64,000 nt of DNA, taken from contig SCQH01000006.1 in NCBI GenBank assembly GCA_004321925.1, positions 1-64,000 on the forward strand, given 5' to 3'. The stretch comes from Nitrospirota bacterium. Lineage in GTDB: Bacteria; Nitrospirota; Thermodesulfovibrionia; Thermodesulfovibrionales; UBA6898. Below are positions 39,789-48,708 of the stretch, piece after piece (the stretch's first letter is position 1; each line of letters starts with the position of its first letter). The translations under genes and the position numbers were made by a program. Under the pieces are notes generated by a model, which saw only the letters and a program-made list of their open reading frames with translations, had not been told where the DNA came from and did no database searches.

Positions 39789-40787
39789 GTGGAGCTGATC
39801 CAGCTGGGACATGGCAGCGGCGGCCGCCTGATGCACCAGTTGATACGGGATTATTTTGCACCTGCCTTTGATATGAGGTCCCTCAACGATTCTGCCCTGC
39901 TTGACCCCCTGCCTCAGGGCCGGATAGCACTGACGACCGACTCCTATGTTGTCTCGCCCCTCTTTTTCCCCGGCGGGGATATCGGGCTGCTCTCGATCTG
40001 CGGCACGGTCAACGACCTCGCTGTCTCGGGTGCGAAGCCCCTCTATCTGACGGCGGGCTTCATCATCGAGGAGGGCTTCCCCATATCCGACCTGCGCAGG
40101 ATCCTTGCATCGATGACTGCGACGGCGCAGGCCTGCGGGGTAAAGGTCATTGCCGGCGACACAAAGGTCGTGGAACGGGGGAAGGCCGACGGCATCTTTA
40201 TCAATACTGCAGGGGTGGGGGTCCTGGAGGACGGGGTAGACATATCACCCCTCAATATCAGGCCCGGGGACAAGATCATCCTCAGCGGCCCCATCGGCAG
40301 GCATGGCATCTCTGTCATGGCAGAAAGGAACGGCATCACATTTGATCCCCCCGTGCAGAGCGATGTCTTCCCCTTAAACGGGCTGACGGCCCATATGCTG
40401 AAGACCACAAAAAAAGTGCATGTCATGAGGGACCCCACGAGGGGAGGGGTTGCTACCACGCTCAAGGAACTGGCTCATGAATCTGGCCTCTGCCTGACCA
40501 TCCATGAGGGGATGATCCCTGTTCCTCCGGGGGTGCGCGGGGCATGTGAGCTCCTTGGCCTAGACCCGCTGTACATTGCCAACGAGGGGCTTCTGATCGC
40601 GATCGTCGACCAGGCCGATGCTGAGCCGCTCCTGGCTGCGATGAAGGAGCATCAGGCAGCCGGCCAGGCTGCCATCATCGGTGAGGTGACTGAGTCGCCT
40701 GAAAGGATGGTCCTCTTGAAAACGGATATCGGGGGTATTAGAATAATCGATATGCTTTCAGGGGACCAGCTGCCGAGGATATGCTAG
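39789..40787 (+). CDS. hypE: Hydrogenase maturation factor HypE
   Basis: HypE uses ATP to dehydrate the thiocarboxamide on its own C-terminal cysteine into thiocyanate, the CN- donor. The protein ends in P-R-I-C, the required terminal cysteine. LGHGSGGRLMHQLIRDYF, LTTDSYVVSPLFFPGGDIG, TVNDLAVSGAKP and DPTRGGVATTLKELA are the PurM-like ATP-binding and catalytic landmarks. It is 332 residues, starting with GTG behind the hypD stop. No hydrogenase structural genes are in the window. Confidence 0.96.
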   Translation: MELIQLGHGSGGRLMHQLIRDYFAPAFDMRSLNDSALLDPLPQGRIALTTDSYVVSPLFFPGGDIGLLSICGTVNDLAVSGAKPLYLTAGFIIEEGFPISDLRRILASMTATAQACGVKVIAGDTKVVERGKADGIFINTAGVGVLEDGVDISPLNIRPGDKIILSGPIGRHGISVMAERNGITFDPPVQSDVFPLNGLTAHMLKTTKKVHVMRDPTRGGVATTLKELAHESGLCLTIHEGMIPVPPGVRGACELLGLDPLYIANEGLLIAIVDQADAEPLLAAMKEHQAAGQAAIIGEVTESPERMVLLKTDIGGIRIIDMLSGDQLPRIC

Positions 40788-40791
40788 GCCG

Positions 40792-41691
40792 ATGATGAGG
40801 GGAAGGACATTCTTCAGCGTATCAGTGCTCCTCCTGCTGCTCTTTGCGGGCTGCTCACGGCCGGTGGCGACCGTCAACGGCCGTGAGATCGACGGCAGGC
40901 TCTTTGACCTCCTCATCAAAGAAAAGTCAGAGGCCCTGAAGCAGCAGCTGACCGCCCCTGATATGAAGAGCCTCAGGGAAGCGGTCGTCAATGAACTGAT
41001 CATGGAGGCGATGATCCTTGAAGATGCTGAAAGGGCCGGGCTGAAGGTTACCGATGATGAGATAGACAAAGAGATCGGGGATATCAAAAGGGGCATAGGT
41101 GAGGATGCCTTCAAAAAGACCCTGAAGGAGAAGGGGCTGAAGCCTGCTCAATTCAGAAAAAGGACCAGGGAAAAACTCCTGATGTCGCGGTTCATGGAGG
41201 GTCTGGTGAACCGGGAGCCGGTCACCGGGGAGGAGATCAGGAACTATTATGCTGCCAGTCAGAAACCGTTCTTCAAGCCTTCCCAGGTCCTTATGAATAT
41301 GATCGAGTTCGAATCCCAGGAAACGGCCAGGGCCGTCATCCGGGAGATGAGAGAAAAAAATATCGATTTCGACGAAATGGCAAAGAGGCAGGCGGCAGAA
41401 AAAAAGGCGGTTGCCAGCGACTATGGCTGGGTCAACCCGGAACTCTTCTCGCTGGACCTTTCCTATGGCGTGCGCAACCTGAGGGCCGGCCAGTACGGCG
41501 GGCCCTTCAAGGGCAAGAGGAATTACTACCTGGTAAAGGTCAGGGAAAAAGAGAAAGAGACGATAGCGTCCTTCGACGAGATGCGCGACACGATAAAGAA
41601 CCTGCTCCTGGAACAGAAGCGGCAGGCAGCCTTTGCCCACTGGTTAGACGCCAAGAAAAAATCTTCGAAAGTTGAGGTGCATATACGCTGA
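40792..41691 (+). CDS. SurA/PrsA-like peptidyl-prolyl isomerase lipoprotein
   Basis: A 299-residue lipoprotein chaperone. The signal (SVSVLLLLLFAGC) ends with lipobox FAGC. The SurA-N-like helical part (VATVNGREIDGRLFDLLIKE, VVNELIMEAMILEDAERAGL) is followed by a parvulin-like domain with MREKNIDFDEMAKRQAAEKK, DYGWVNPELF and YYLVKVREKEKETI. It would help fold outer-membrane or exported proteins. It sits between hypE and an unknown gene in a long operon, without evident link to hydrogenase assembly. Confidence 0.85.
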   Translation: MMRGRTFFSVSVLLLLLFAGCSRPVATVNGREIDGRLFDLLIKEKSEALKQQLTAPDMKSLREAVVNELIMEAMILEDAERAGLKVTDDEIDKEIGDIKRGIGEDAFKKTLKEKGLKPAQFRKRTREKLLMSRFMEGLVNREPVTGEEIRNYYAASQKPFFKPSQVLMNMIEFESQETARAVIREMREKNIDFDEMAKRQAAEKKAVASDYGWVNPELFSLDLSYGVRNLRAGQYGGPFKGKRNYYLVKVREKEKETIASFDEMRDTIKNLLLEQKRQAAFAHWLDAKKKSSKVEVHIR

Positions 41692-41707
41692 TGCAGAGAT
41701 ACCGATC

Positions 41708-42142
41708 ATGAGTGTGAAGGAAAAGGTCGTCTTTAGGTTCAACAACGGGACCATTTTGAAGGGATATCTGGAGGACTTCAGCCCTGATTCTCCTGAACTG
41801 CAGGTCATGGACTCAGTGACCGGAAGCAGCCGCGTCCTGAAGACCGAAGAGCTGAAGGCCCTTTTTTTTGTCAGGTCCTTTGAAGGGGACCAGGAGTATA
41901 AAGAGAAGAAGACATACGGGAACAACAAGTCGAAGGGGAACAGGGCCTTCATCAGGTTCAAGGACGGGGAGTCGCTTGTCGGGTACCTTGAGGGGGATGT
42001 CCCCTGGACCCGCGGCTTTTTCCTCTCGAAGCAGGGCATGCAGATGAAGGGTTTTTTCCTGCTGCCGGTGGATGAGGGCTCCAACAATCTGAAGGTCTTT
42101 GTGATAGCCTCATCGATCAGTGATGTAACGGTCGTCCCGTAA
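41708..42142 (+). CDS. Unknown cytoplasmic protein with two similar halves
   Basis: A 144-residue protein starting at ATG 41708 (MSVKEKVVFRFNNGTILKGY); an upstream frame extension to 41672 overlaps the previous gene and is unlikely. Two like halves are seen: FRFNNGTILKGYLEDFSPDS near the start and FIRFKDGESLVGYLEGDVPW in the second half. Each is followed by a strand ending before a Val-rich tail. This suggests a duplicated small beta-barrel. Function is not known; it is in the hyp/pdxJ operon. Confidence 0.7.
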   Translation: MSVKEKVVFRFNNGTILKGYLEDFSPDSPELQVMDSVTGSSRVLKTEELKALFFVRSFEGDQEYKEKKTYGNNKSKGNRAFIRFKDGESLVGYLEGDVPWTRGFFLSKQGMQMKGFFLLPVDEGSNNLKVFVIASSISDVTVVP

Positions 42143-42164
42143 CAGAAGGAATAAGGGAGAAGAT

Positions 42165-42896
42165 ATGATACTCGGAGTAAATATTGATCATGTTGCAACG
42201 CTGAGGCAGGCCCGGCTCGGGGTCGAGCCTGACCCTGTCATGGCAGTCACGCTTGCGCTCCTCGGCGGTGCCGAAGGAATTACGCTGCATCTCAGGGAGG
42301 ACCGGCGGCATGTGAACGACAGGGACCTTGAGCTGCTCCGGGCCTGTGTGCCGGTCGAGCTTAACCTTGAGATGGCGGCCACGGACGAGATGCTCAGGAT
42401 AGCCTCGAAAAGACTGCCGGACATGGTGACCCTGGTGCCCGAGAAGCGGAAGGAGCTCACCACGGAAGGCGGCCTGGATGTCAGGGCGAACATGAAGGTG
42501 GTGAAGAAGGCGGTGCGAAGCCTGAAGGACCGGGGCATCGGCGTCAGTCTGTTCATCAATCCGGCTGAAGCCGATATCATGGCCTCAAAGGAGGCAGGCG
42601 CTGACATGGTCGAGATACATACCGGCGGTTACGCAAATGAAAAAGGCCTGCGGCAGCAGAAGGAGCTCGCACGGGTCAGGAAAGCGGTTGAGAAGGCCCT
42701 GGAGCTTGGCCTGAAGGCAAATGCAGGCCATGGGCTTAATTACATCAATGTGACGGATATTGCCGGTATAGCCGGAATCCGCGGGCTCTATATAGGCCAC
42801 AGCATCATATCCCGTGCCGTCCTTGTCGGCATGGAGCGGGCAGTGCGGGAGATGAAGGGACTGATAGATCAGGCTGTCCGGCAGGGCTCCCGGTGA
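42165..42896 (+). CDS. pdxJ: Pyridoxine 5'-phosphate synthase PdxJ
   Basis: PdxJ joins 1-deoxyxylulose 5-phosphate with 3-amino-2-oxopropyl phosphate in the DXP-dependent vitamin B6 pathway. The family signature GVNIDHVATLRQAR starts the protein, followed by GGAEGITLHLREDRRHVNDR, VELNLEMAAT, MVTLVPEKRKELTTEGGLDV and the late GHGLNYINV and IGHSIISRAV. The 243-residue length is normal. It has the ribosome site AAGGGAGA and reads into nnr, 18 bases on. Confidence 0.96.
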   Translation: MILGVNIDHVATLRQARLGVEPDPVMAVTLALLGGAEGITLHLREDRRHVNDRDLELLRACVPVELNLEMAATDEMLRIASKRLPDMVTLVPEKRKELTTEGGLDVRANMKVVKKAVRSLKDRGIGVSLFINPAEADIMASKEAGADMVEIHTGGYANEKGLRQQKELARVRKAVEKALELGLKANAGHGLNYINVTDIAGIAGIRGLYIGHSIISRAVLVGMERAVREMKGLIDQAVRQGSR

Positions 42897-42914
42897 TCGT
42901 CGAAAGATAGAGGC

Positions 42915-44441
42915 ATGCGGATCGTCACTGCAGAAGAGATGCGCGATATTGACCGCCGGACGATCCGGGACTATGGGATCTCCGGCCGGGTGCTCATGGA
43001 GAGGGCCGGGCTGCTCGTGGCGGAAAAGGTGGCGGAGCTGTTCGAAAAGAAGAAGGTCCTGGTCCTTGCCGGAAGCGGGAACAACGGCGGAGACGGCCTG
43101 GTCGCCGCCAGGGAGCTCTCAAGGCTGGGCTGGCAGGTGAAGGCCCTCCTGCCGGGCAGGAAAGAGAAGCTGAGCGCTGACTGCCTTGTGCAGTTAAGGG
43201 CGGCCCAAAAAGCGGGGGTCTCGGCAGAATTCCGGTCCGGCCTGGATGAGAAAGACCTTCATGCCGCGATCATTATCGATGCCCTCTTCGGGACAGGGCT
43301 CAATAAACCCGTGTCTCCGGCCCTTGCCGGCATTATGCGTCAGGTGAACCGCTCAGGCAGACCTGTTGTCTCTGTTGATATACCTTCCGGCATAGCCGCG
43401 GATGACGGCCGGGTGATGGGGGAGGCGGTGAGGGCTGATCTCACCGTGACCTTCGGACTCCCCAAAAGAGGGCATCTGATACACCCAGGGGCTGAATATA
43501 CCGGCAGGCTTATCGTCGGTGATATCGGATTCCCTGCGGAGCTGCTGAGGCCGGAAAACCTGAGGGCCCGGCTCATCGGGAGGGACGAGGTGATCCCTCT
43601 GATCCCTGAACGGCCTGCATTGTCGCACAAGGGGGATTACGGGCATGTCCTGGTCGTTGCAGGTTCCCGCGGCAGGACCGGCGCCGCGCTGATGGCAGCT
43701 AAGGCCTGCCTGAGGACCGGGGCCGGCATGGTCACCCTCGGGGTCCCGGAGACGCTGACCGATGTATTTCAGGCGAGGGTCACTGAGGAGATGGTCCTGC
43801 CCCTTCCGGATGACGGGCATGGCGGATTATCGATACGCGCCCTGGGAGAGATCCTGTCCTTCATCAGCAGCAAGGCGGATGTGGCGGCGGTCGGTCCCGG
43901 CCTGGGCGTGACCGCCGATACGGCCGGCCTCATTGAACAGATGGTCAGGACCGTTACCGTGCCGATGGTCCTCGACGCTGACGGATTAAACGCGCTCGGG
44001 TCAAAGAGCGGGGCGCTAAAAAAGGCAAAGGCCCCGGTCATCTGCACCCCCCACACCGGGGAACTGGCGCGCCTTCTTGATGCAGCAGCAGGGATAGCCG
44101 GGCATGACAGGGCCAGGCAGGCTGAGCTGTTTGCAAAGGGTCATTCTGTTTGCCTGGTCAGCAAGGGCGCCCCGACGATCGTCGCAGACCCTTCGGGACT
44201 GCTCTTCTTCAACAGCACCGGCAATCCGGGCATGGCAACGGCCGGGGCAGGCGATGTCCTTACCGGGATGATAGCCGGACTGCTGGGCCAGGGTCTCCCG
44301 CCTGCCGTCGCCTCGGTCGCCGGGGTCTATCTGCATGGCCTTTCGGGGGATCTGGCAGCAGCCCAAAAAGGCATGCACAGCCTCATCGCTTCTGACATCA
44401 TAGAGCATATCCCCGCTGCCTTCCTTTCTCTCAGAGACTGA
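42915..44441 (+). CDS. nnr: Bifunctional NAD(P)H-hydrate epimerase/dehydratase
   Basis: This enzyme repairs damaged NAD(P)H. The N-terminal YjeF epimerase half (1-215) has VLVLAGSGNNGGDGLVAARE and VVSVDIPSGIAADDG. The C-terminal ADP/ATP-dependent dehydratase half (from about 225) has KGDYGHVLVVAGSRGRTGAA, AVGPGLGVTADTAGL, VICTPHTGELARLL, and NPGMATAGAGDVLTGMIAGL. At 508 residues both halves are complete. It lies between pdxJ and pgeF with short spacers. Confidence 0.94.
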   Translation: MRIVTAEEMRDIDRRTIRDYGISGRVLMERAGLLVAEKVAELFEKKKVLVLAGSGNNGGDGLVAARELSRLGWQVKALLPGRKEKLSADCLVQLRAAQKAGVSAEFRSGLDEKDLHAAIIIDALFGTGLNKPVSPALAGIMRQVNRSGRPVVSVDIPSGIAADDGRVMGEAVRADLTVTFGLPKRGHLIHPGAEYTGRLIVGDIGFPAELLRPENLRARLIGRDEVIPLIPERPALSHKGDYGHVLVVAGSRGRTGAALMAAKACLRTGAGMVTLGVPETLTDVFQARVTEEMVLPLPDDGHGGLSIRALGEILSFISSKADVAAVGPGLGVTADTAGLIEQMVRTVTVPMVLDADGLNALGSKSGALKKAKAPVICTPHTGELARLLDAAAGIAGHDRARQAELFAKGHSVCLVSKGAPTIVADPSGLLFFNSTGNPGMATAGAGDVLTGMIAGLLGQGLPPAVASVAGVYLHGLSGDLAAAQKGMHSLIASDIIEHIPAAFLSLRD

Positions 44442-44447
44442 ACCCTC

Positions 44448-45125
44448 ATGGAAAGACTGCTTCGGCCGGACATCTTCCCCGCAGACGTGACCGCCTTCTT
44501 CACCGGCAGGGACCCCGGGGCTGACCTTTCCGAGATCGGCAGGATGCTCCGGCTGGATGCCGGTCATATCTACCTTCCGGTACAGAAGCATACCGACAGG
44601 GTGGTCATCATCGACGCGGAGACTGATCCAAGGATCGCGGATGCGGTCGTGACCTCACGGAAGGGTCTGCTCATCGGCATACAGGTCGCTGACTGCGTGC
44701 CGGTCCTTCTCTTTGACCGGCGGCGGCAGGTCTCGGCCGCTGTGCATGCCGGATGGCGCGGGACAGCAGAGGCGATCATGAAAAAGACCCTCAGGGCCAT
44801 GAGCGACAGGTTCGGGTCTGAGGCGGAAGATATTGTGGCGGCCGTCGGTCCGAGCATTAAGGGCTGCTGTTACGAGGTCGGGCCCGAGGTTGTCCGGGCG
44901 GTTGAAAGGACGACGGGGACCGGGGACTATGTAAGGCAGAAGGGCGGGAAGTACGTCATTGACCTGGCCGCAGCCAATCGATATCAGGCCCTGTCAGCCG
45001 GGATAAAGGAAGAAAATATATGGATGTCCGGGGACTGCACCTTCTGCAACCCCGACAGATACTGTTCGTATCGTTTCGCAAAGGGCACCACCTGCAGACA
45101 GGCAGGTTTCATCGGGATGCTCTGA
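44448..45125 (+). CDS. pgeF: PgeF/YfiH family protein (peptidoglycan editing factor, LACC1-like)
   Basis: Members have a copper/zinc-type active site. They have been described as purine nucleoside phosphorylases or adenosine deaminases and as factors that keep L-Ser out of peptidoglycan. The conserved site is seen: HTDRVVIID, QVADCVPVLLFDRRRQVSAA, VHAGWRGTAEAI and AAVGPSIKGCCYEVGPEV, with C-terminal DCTFCNPDRYCSYRF. It is 225 residues, complete. Its stop lies nine bases from the end of the convergent DUF512 gene. Confidence 0.92.
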   Translation: MERLLRPDIFPADVTAFFTGRDPGADLSEIGRMLRLDAGHIYLPVQKHTDRVVIIDAETDPRIADAVVTSRKGLLIGIQVADCVPVLLFDRRRQVSAAVHAGWRGTAEAIMKKTLRAMSDRFGSEAEDIVAAVGPSIKGCCYEVGPEVVRAVERTTGTGDYVRQKGGKYVIDLAAANRYQALSAGIKEENIWMSGDCTFCNPDRYCSYRFAKGTTCRQAGFIGML

Positions 45126-45134
45126 AGAGATACG

Positions 45135-46430
45135 TCAGCTGCCGGTGAGCGAGTCGATGAGGCCCTGAGGGGTGGCCTCGGTCCTTATGACTCTGAGCCC
45201 TGTTGCCTCTGCGACGTCCTTCAGGGTGACGTCGTCGAGGAATATGTCCTCGTCCTCTTTCAGCGCAGTGTCAGGCACGAGGAGTGTTGTAAAACCGTCG
45301 GCATTGTCATGCAGGGTCCGGATGATATCGCGCCCGGTCAGCAGGCCGGTGACCGTGACCGATGTCCCGAAGAAATTGTTTTCGACCGGCAGGACCTCGA
45401 CCGGCATCCCTTCCTTCTCCCGCAGCCTGTCAATGAATCTCTTCAGGTAGGGGTAGAAGGATGTCCCGGTGACGGTGATGCACTGCCGGACCCTTCCGGC
45501 CTCCTTCGGGACCCTGACCTTCCTCGACTGGCTGAGGAAGAGCGGCACCATGCCGACCCCATTTTCGAGCTGCGGCAGGACGCCATAGTCTTTTAAATGG
45601 GGGAACGGGGCCCCGGCCTTTATGTACATCTCGTCAGAACAGTAGACGACCTGGTCGCCATGTTTCTTCAGGAAGCGCTTCTGGAAGGCATGCACGATAT
45701 CGAGCGTACGTGCCGCATCTTCCTTTGTGACGGGTGAGAGGAGCTGCCGCCGGTGCATGGTCAGGCCGACCGGGACAACGGCGATCGAAGATATGTAGGG
45801 GTAGAATTTATAAAGGTCCTTGATCGTATTTTGCAGTTCCCTGCCGTCATTGTACCCCGGACAGAGGACGATCTGGGTATGCATCCGTATCTTGTGGCCG
45901 GCGAAGAACTCAAGCTCCTTCATGATGTCGCAGGGCCTGAGCTCCCCGAGCATCTTTGATCTCAGGGCCTTGTTCGTGGTATGGACGGATATGTACAGAG
46001 GGCTCAGCCGCTGCCCGATGATCCTCTCCTTGTCCTTTGGCTCGACGTTCGAGAGGGTTATATAGTTTCCGTAGAGGAACGAGAGCCGGTAGTCTTCGTC
46101 CTTCAGGTAGAGCGACTTCCTGAGCCCCCTGGGCAGCTGTTTCACAAAGCAGAAGATGCAGTTGTTCCTGCAGGTCTTCACTTTAAAGGGTTTGATGGTC
46201 ATCCCGAGGTCGCTCCCGTGGGTCTCAGGCAGGGTCACGCGGTGGCGTTCGCCGCTGCGGTAGAATTCGAGCTCGGCTGTTTCACTGTCGCTGTGGTACA
46301 TGAGGTCGATCGCATCATGGAGCTTCTGGCCGCTGAGGGAGGTCAGTATGTCGCCGGGCTTCAGCCCTGCCTGTCCTGCCGGGCTGTCCCGCCGGACCAT
46401 TTCGATCTCTATACCGTGCTTAGGCGGCAT
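45135..46430 (-). CDS. PDZ and DUF512 radical SAM-like protein
   Basis: A 431-residue protein. Residues 1-65 are PDZ-like (DSPAGQAGLKPGDILTSLSG). The radical SAM part has CRNNCIFCFVKQLPRGLRKS, the C-x3-C-x2-C cluster motif, then LSFLYGNYITLSNVEPKDKE. The C-terminal DUF512 domain follows (QCITVTGTSFYPYLKRFIDR, FFGTSVTVTGLLTGRDII, LLVPDTALKEDEDIFLDDVT). This conserved combination is widespread in anaerobes; its reaction is not known. The ATG lies inside the end of pgsA (11-base overlap), so it is translated with it. Confidence 0.88.
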   Translation of the reverse strand: MPPKHGIEIEMVRRDSPAGQAGLKPGDILTSLSGQKLHDAIDLMYHSDSETAELEFYRSGERHRVTLPETHGSDLGMTIKPFKVKTCRNNCIFCFVKQLPRGLRKSLYLKDEDYRLSFLYGNYITLSNVEPKDKERIIGQRLSPLYISVHTTNKALRSKMLGELRPCDIMKELEFFAGHKIRMHTQIVLCPGYNDGRELQNTIKDLYKFYPYISSIAVVPVGLTMHRRQLLSPVTKEDAARTLDIVHAFQKRFLKKHGDQVVYCSDEMYIKAGAPFPHLKDYGVLPQLENGVGMVPLFLSQSRKVRVPKEAGRVRQCITVTGTSFYPYLKRFIDRLREKEGMPVEVLPVENNFFGTSVTVTGLLTGRDIIRTLHDNADGFTTLLVPDTALKEDEDIFLDDVTLKDVAEATGLRVIRTEATPQGLIDSLTGS

Positions 46431-46962
46431 TGGCCTGTTTCAGTCCCTTATAGATATACTGTATCCCTGACAGGGCGGTCAGACCGGCCGTGAGCATGAC
46501 AAAGACCTTAGGCACCGGGGGGATGGAGGGCTGGGTCAGGCTCAGCAGTATATAGGCCAGCAGCAGCAGCTGGGAGGCGATGGCTGCCTTGCCGAGCAGC
46601 ACCGGCTCCACCTTTGAGCGGTGAAAGATCAGGGAAAGGAGGACCCATCCGATAACCACGATCAGGTCCCGGCTGATGATCGTGACCGCAAGCCATTTCG
46701 GTATCCATCCGTAGAGTGAAAAAAGGATAAAGGAGGTCACCAGCAGGAACTTGTCGGCCAGGGGGTCAAGGAAGGTCCCCAGTTCGGTCTTCTGATCGGC
46801 GAGTCTCGCAAAGAGCCCGTCGAGCAGGTCGGTCAGCATGGCGACGACGAACAGGTACAGGGCATAATCATATTTCGCATATATGATCGCGGTGACGAAG
46901 ACCGGGATGATCACGATCCTGGCGATCGTCAGGGTATTGGGTATGTTGATGACGCTTAAAAT
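46420..46962 (-). CDS. pgsA: CDP-alcohol phosphatidyltransferase PgsA, probable ATT start
   Basis: PgsA makes phosphatidylglycerol phosphate from CDP-diacylglycerol at the inner membrane. The catalytic motif D-G-x2-A-R-x8-G-x3-D-x3-D is present in LTDLLDGLFARLADQKTELG followed by TFLDPLADK, and several membrane helices follow. The first GTG in frame (46914) would cut off the conserved family N-terminus N-I-P-N-T-L-T-I-A-R-I, which is encoded in frame upstream. The only start-like codon before it is ATT at 46962-46960, seven bases after GGAG. I therefore extend the gene to 46962, giving 180 residues. Confidence 0.82.
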   Translation of the reverse strand: MLSVINIPNTLTIARIVIIPVFVTAIIYAKYDYALYLFVVAMLTDLLDGLFARLADQKTELGTFLDPLADKFLLVTSFILFSLYGWIPKWLAVTIISRDLIVVIGWVLLSLIFHRSKVEPVLLGKAAIASQLLLLAYILLSLTQPSIPPVPKVFVMLTAGLTALSGIQYIYKGLKQANAA

Positions 46963-46985
46963 GGATCTCTCCTGTCCCGGCTCAC

Positions 46986-48056
46986 TCAGGGAATATTGAA
47001 CGGCGGCTCGGTAAAGTGCAGGTCAAGCCCGAGCTTTTTGTAACAGCCGGTCCTGGCTGACCCTTTGAGGTTCGACAGCATCATCCCGGCATGACATTTT
47101 TCGACCATGAAGCCGAAACGGGAGGCCGACGCGAGACACCGGGTGATGGCGGCCTCTGCCGTCTTCTTTTTGCCCCTGAGCAGCGCGATCTCTGCCAGGC
47201 CGAGGTGTGCGTAAATGAGGCCGCGCGGGTCCTTTGTCTCCCGGAACAGACCCTCCGCCTTTTTGAACTCTGCGACCGCCTTATCGTAGTCGCCGGTCAG
47301 TTTATGCGTGGTGCCGATGCTCCATACGGTATACGCATAGCTCACCCGGTCGCCGATCCTGCCGTAGATGGCAGAGGCCCGTTTAAAGTTCAGGAGCGCA
47401 TTTTTATAGTCACCCAGCATCCGGCAGGCATTGCCGGTGCCGCAGTATGAATATGCCCTGCCGAAGCCGTCGTTGAGCTCGGTGAATAACGCGTTGGCCG
47501 TCTCGTAATATTCGAGGGACCTTCTGAACTTGCCGGCGATCCGGTGCGTGCCTCCGAGTCCGCAGAGGCAGTAGCCTGCCGAGGCCTCTGATCCGAGCTT
47601 CCTGAAAAGTTTCAGTGCTTCTTTATAGGTGCTGATGGCCGCGGGGATGTCCCCTTTTATCCTGAGGGTCCCGGCTATCGCCCATAAGGCAAAGGCGGTG
47701 GCGGCTGCGTCGCTGTGCTGCAGGTAGAAATCGAGGGCTGTCCCGGACATCTTCAGGGCATTCTTCCAGTCGCCCTTTCCCCTGAAGGCCAGGCCGATAT
47801 TGATCTGCGCGTCGGCCATCGAGACAGGGTCCTTCATTTTTTTGGCTGTGGTGATGGCCCGGCGGTAATGCTGCAGGGCGTCATCAAAGTCGCCGGTCAT
47901 CCGGCATACGTCCCCGAGCGCAAGCTGACAGTGCAGGATCCCCTCAAGGTCGTTCTTCGTGGTGTACCCCTTCAGCGCTTCGGTGAAAAGCAGCCGGGAT
48001 TCGCGATACTGGCTCTTCTGTCTGAGTCCCTCCGCTTTTTTCACTATCTTATGCAT
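46986..48056 (-). CDS. TPR repeat protein
   Basis: A 356-residue soluble protein made of about seven tetratricopeptide repeats of 40 residues, the longer spacing of LGN/Rapsyn-like TPRs: GDFDDALQHYRRAITTAKKM, GDWKNALKMSGTALDFYLQH, GDIPAAISTYKEALKLFRKL, GKFRRSLEYYETANALFTEL, GDYKNALLNFKRASAIYGRI, and GDYDKAVAEFKKAEGLFRET. A cysteine-containing tail follows. It would hold protein partners. It overlaps rpe by eight bases and precedes pgsA by 23. Confidence 0.88.
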   Translation of the reverse strand: MHKIVKKAEGLRQKSQYRESRLLFTEALKGYTTKNDLEGILHCQLALGDVCRMTGDFDDALQHYRRAITTAKKMKDPVSMADAQINIGLAFRGKGDWKNALKMSGTALDFYLQHSDAAATAFALWAIAGTLRIKGDIPAAISTYKEALKLFRKLGSEASAGYCLCGLGGTHRIAGKFRRSLEYYETANALFTELNDGFGRAYSYCGTGNACRMLGDYKNALLNFKRASAIYGRIGDRVSYAYTVWSIGTTHKLTGDYDKAVAEFKKAEGLFRETKDPRGLIYAHLGLAEIALLRGKKKTAEAAITRCLASASRFGFMVEKCHAGMMLSNLKGSARTGCYKKLGLDLHFTEPPFNIP

Positions 48057-48708
48057 TGCCGAGCTCCTTTCTGATGGTCTTCATAGTAGCCGTATAGTCG
48101 CCGGACTTGAAGAAGGCAGAGCCCATGACAAGGATGTCGGCGCCTGCCCCGGCAACCCTGCGGGCATTGTCAGGCTTGACCCCGCCGTCGACCTCGATGG
48201 CCACCGTAAGGCCCTTCTCCCGGATCATCTTTTTGAGGCGCTCTAATTTATCGAGGGTATGGGGGATGAACTCCTGCCCCCCGAAGCCGGGGTTGACGGA
48301 CATCAGGAGCACCATATCAAGGTCATGGATGATCTCCGTCAGCTCCTCAACAGGGGTGGCAGGGTTTATCGAGACCCCTGCCTTTACCCCCTGCGCCCTG
48401 ATCTCCTGGACCGTGCGGTGCAGATGGACAGCGGCCTCGAGATGCACGGTCAGGATGTCGGACCCTGCACGGATAAAATCGGCCAGGTACCGGTCAGGGT
48501 CATCGATCATCAGATGCACATCGAGCGGCAGGGTGGTGACCGTGCGGATCGCCTCCACCACAAAAGGACCGATGGTGATGTTCGGCACGAAATGTCCGTC
48601 CATGACGTCGATATGGAGCATGTCGGCGCCGGCCGCTTCGGCCGCCTTTATCTCGTCGGCAAGCCGGCTGAAATCGGCAGAGAGGATGGAGGGAGATATC
48701 TTAATCAT
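48049..48708 (-). CDS. rpe: Ribulose-phosphate 3-epimerase
   Basis: Interconverts ribulose 5-phosphate and xylulose 5-phosphate in the pentose phosphate pathway. The TIM barrel carries SPSILSADFSRLADEI, DMLHIDVMDGHFVPNITIGP (metal-binding His and Asp), LPLDVHLMIDDPDRYLADF, VLLMSVNPGFGGQEFIP and VAIEVDGGVKPDNARRV, with the phosphate-binding loop LVMGSAFF. At 219 residues it is complete. Its start overlaps the end of the PASTA gene by eight bases. Confidence 0.96.
   Translation of the reverse strand: MIKISPSILSADFSRLADEIKAAEAAGADMLHIDVMDGHFVPNITIGPFVVEAIRTVTTLPLDVHLMIDDPDRYLADFIRAGSDILTVHLEAAVHLHRTVQEIRAQGVKAGVSINPATPVEELTEIIHDLDMVLLMSVNPGFGGQEFIPHTLDKLERLKKMIREKGLTVAIEVDGGVKPDNARRVAGAGADILVMGSAFFKSGDYTATMKTIRKELGNA

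Noticed and set aside
44448-45125. pgeF as a laccase
   Set aside because: The old multicopper oxidase label does not fit. The sequence shows the YfiH/LACC1 site, not cupredoxin copper motifs.
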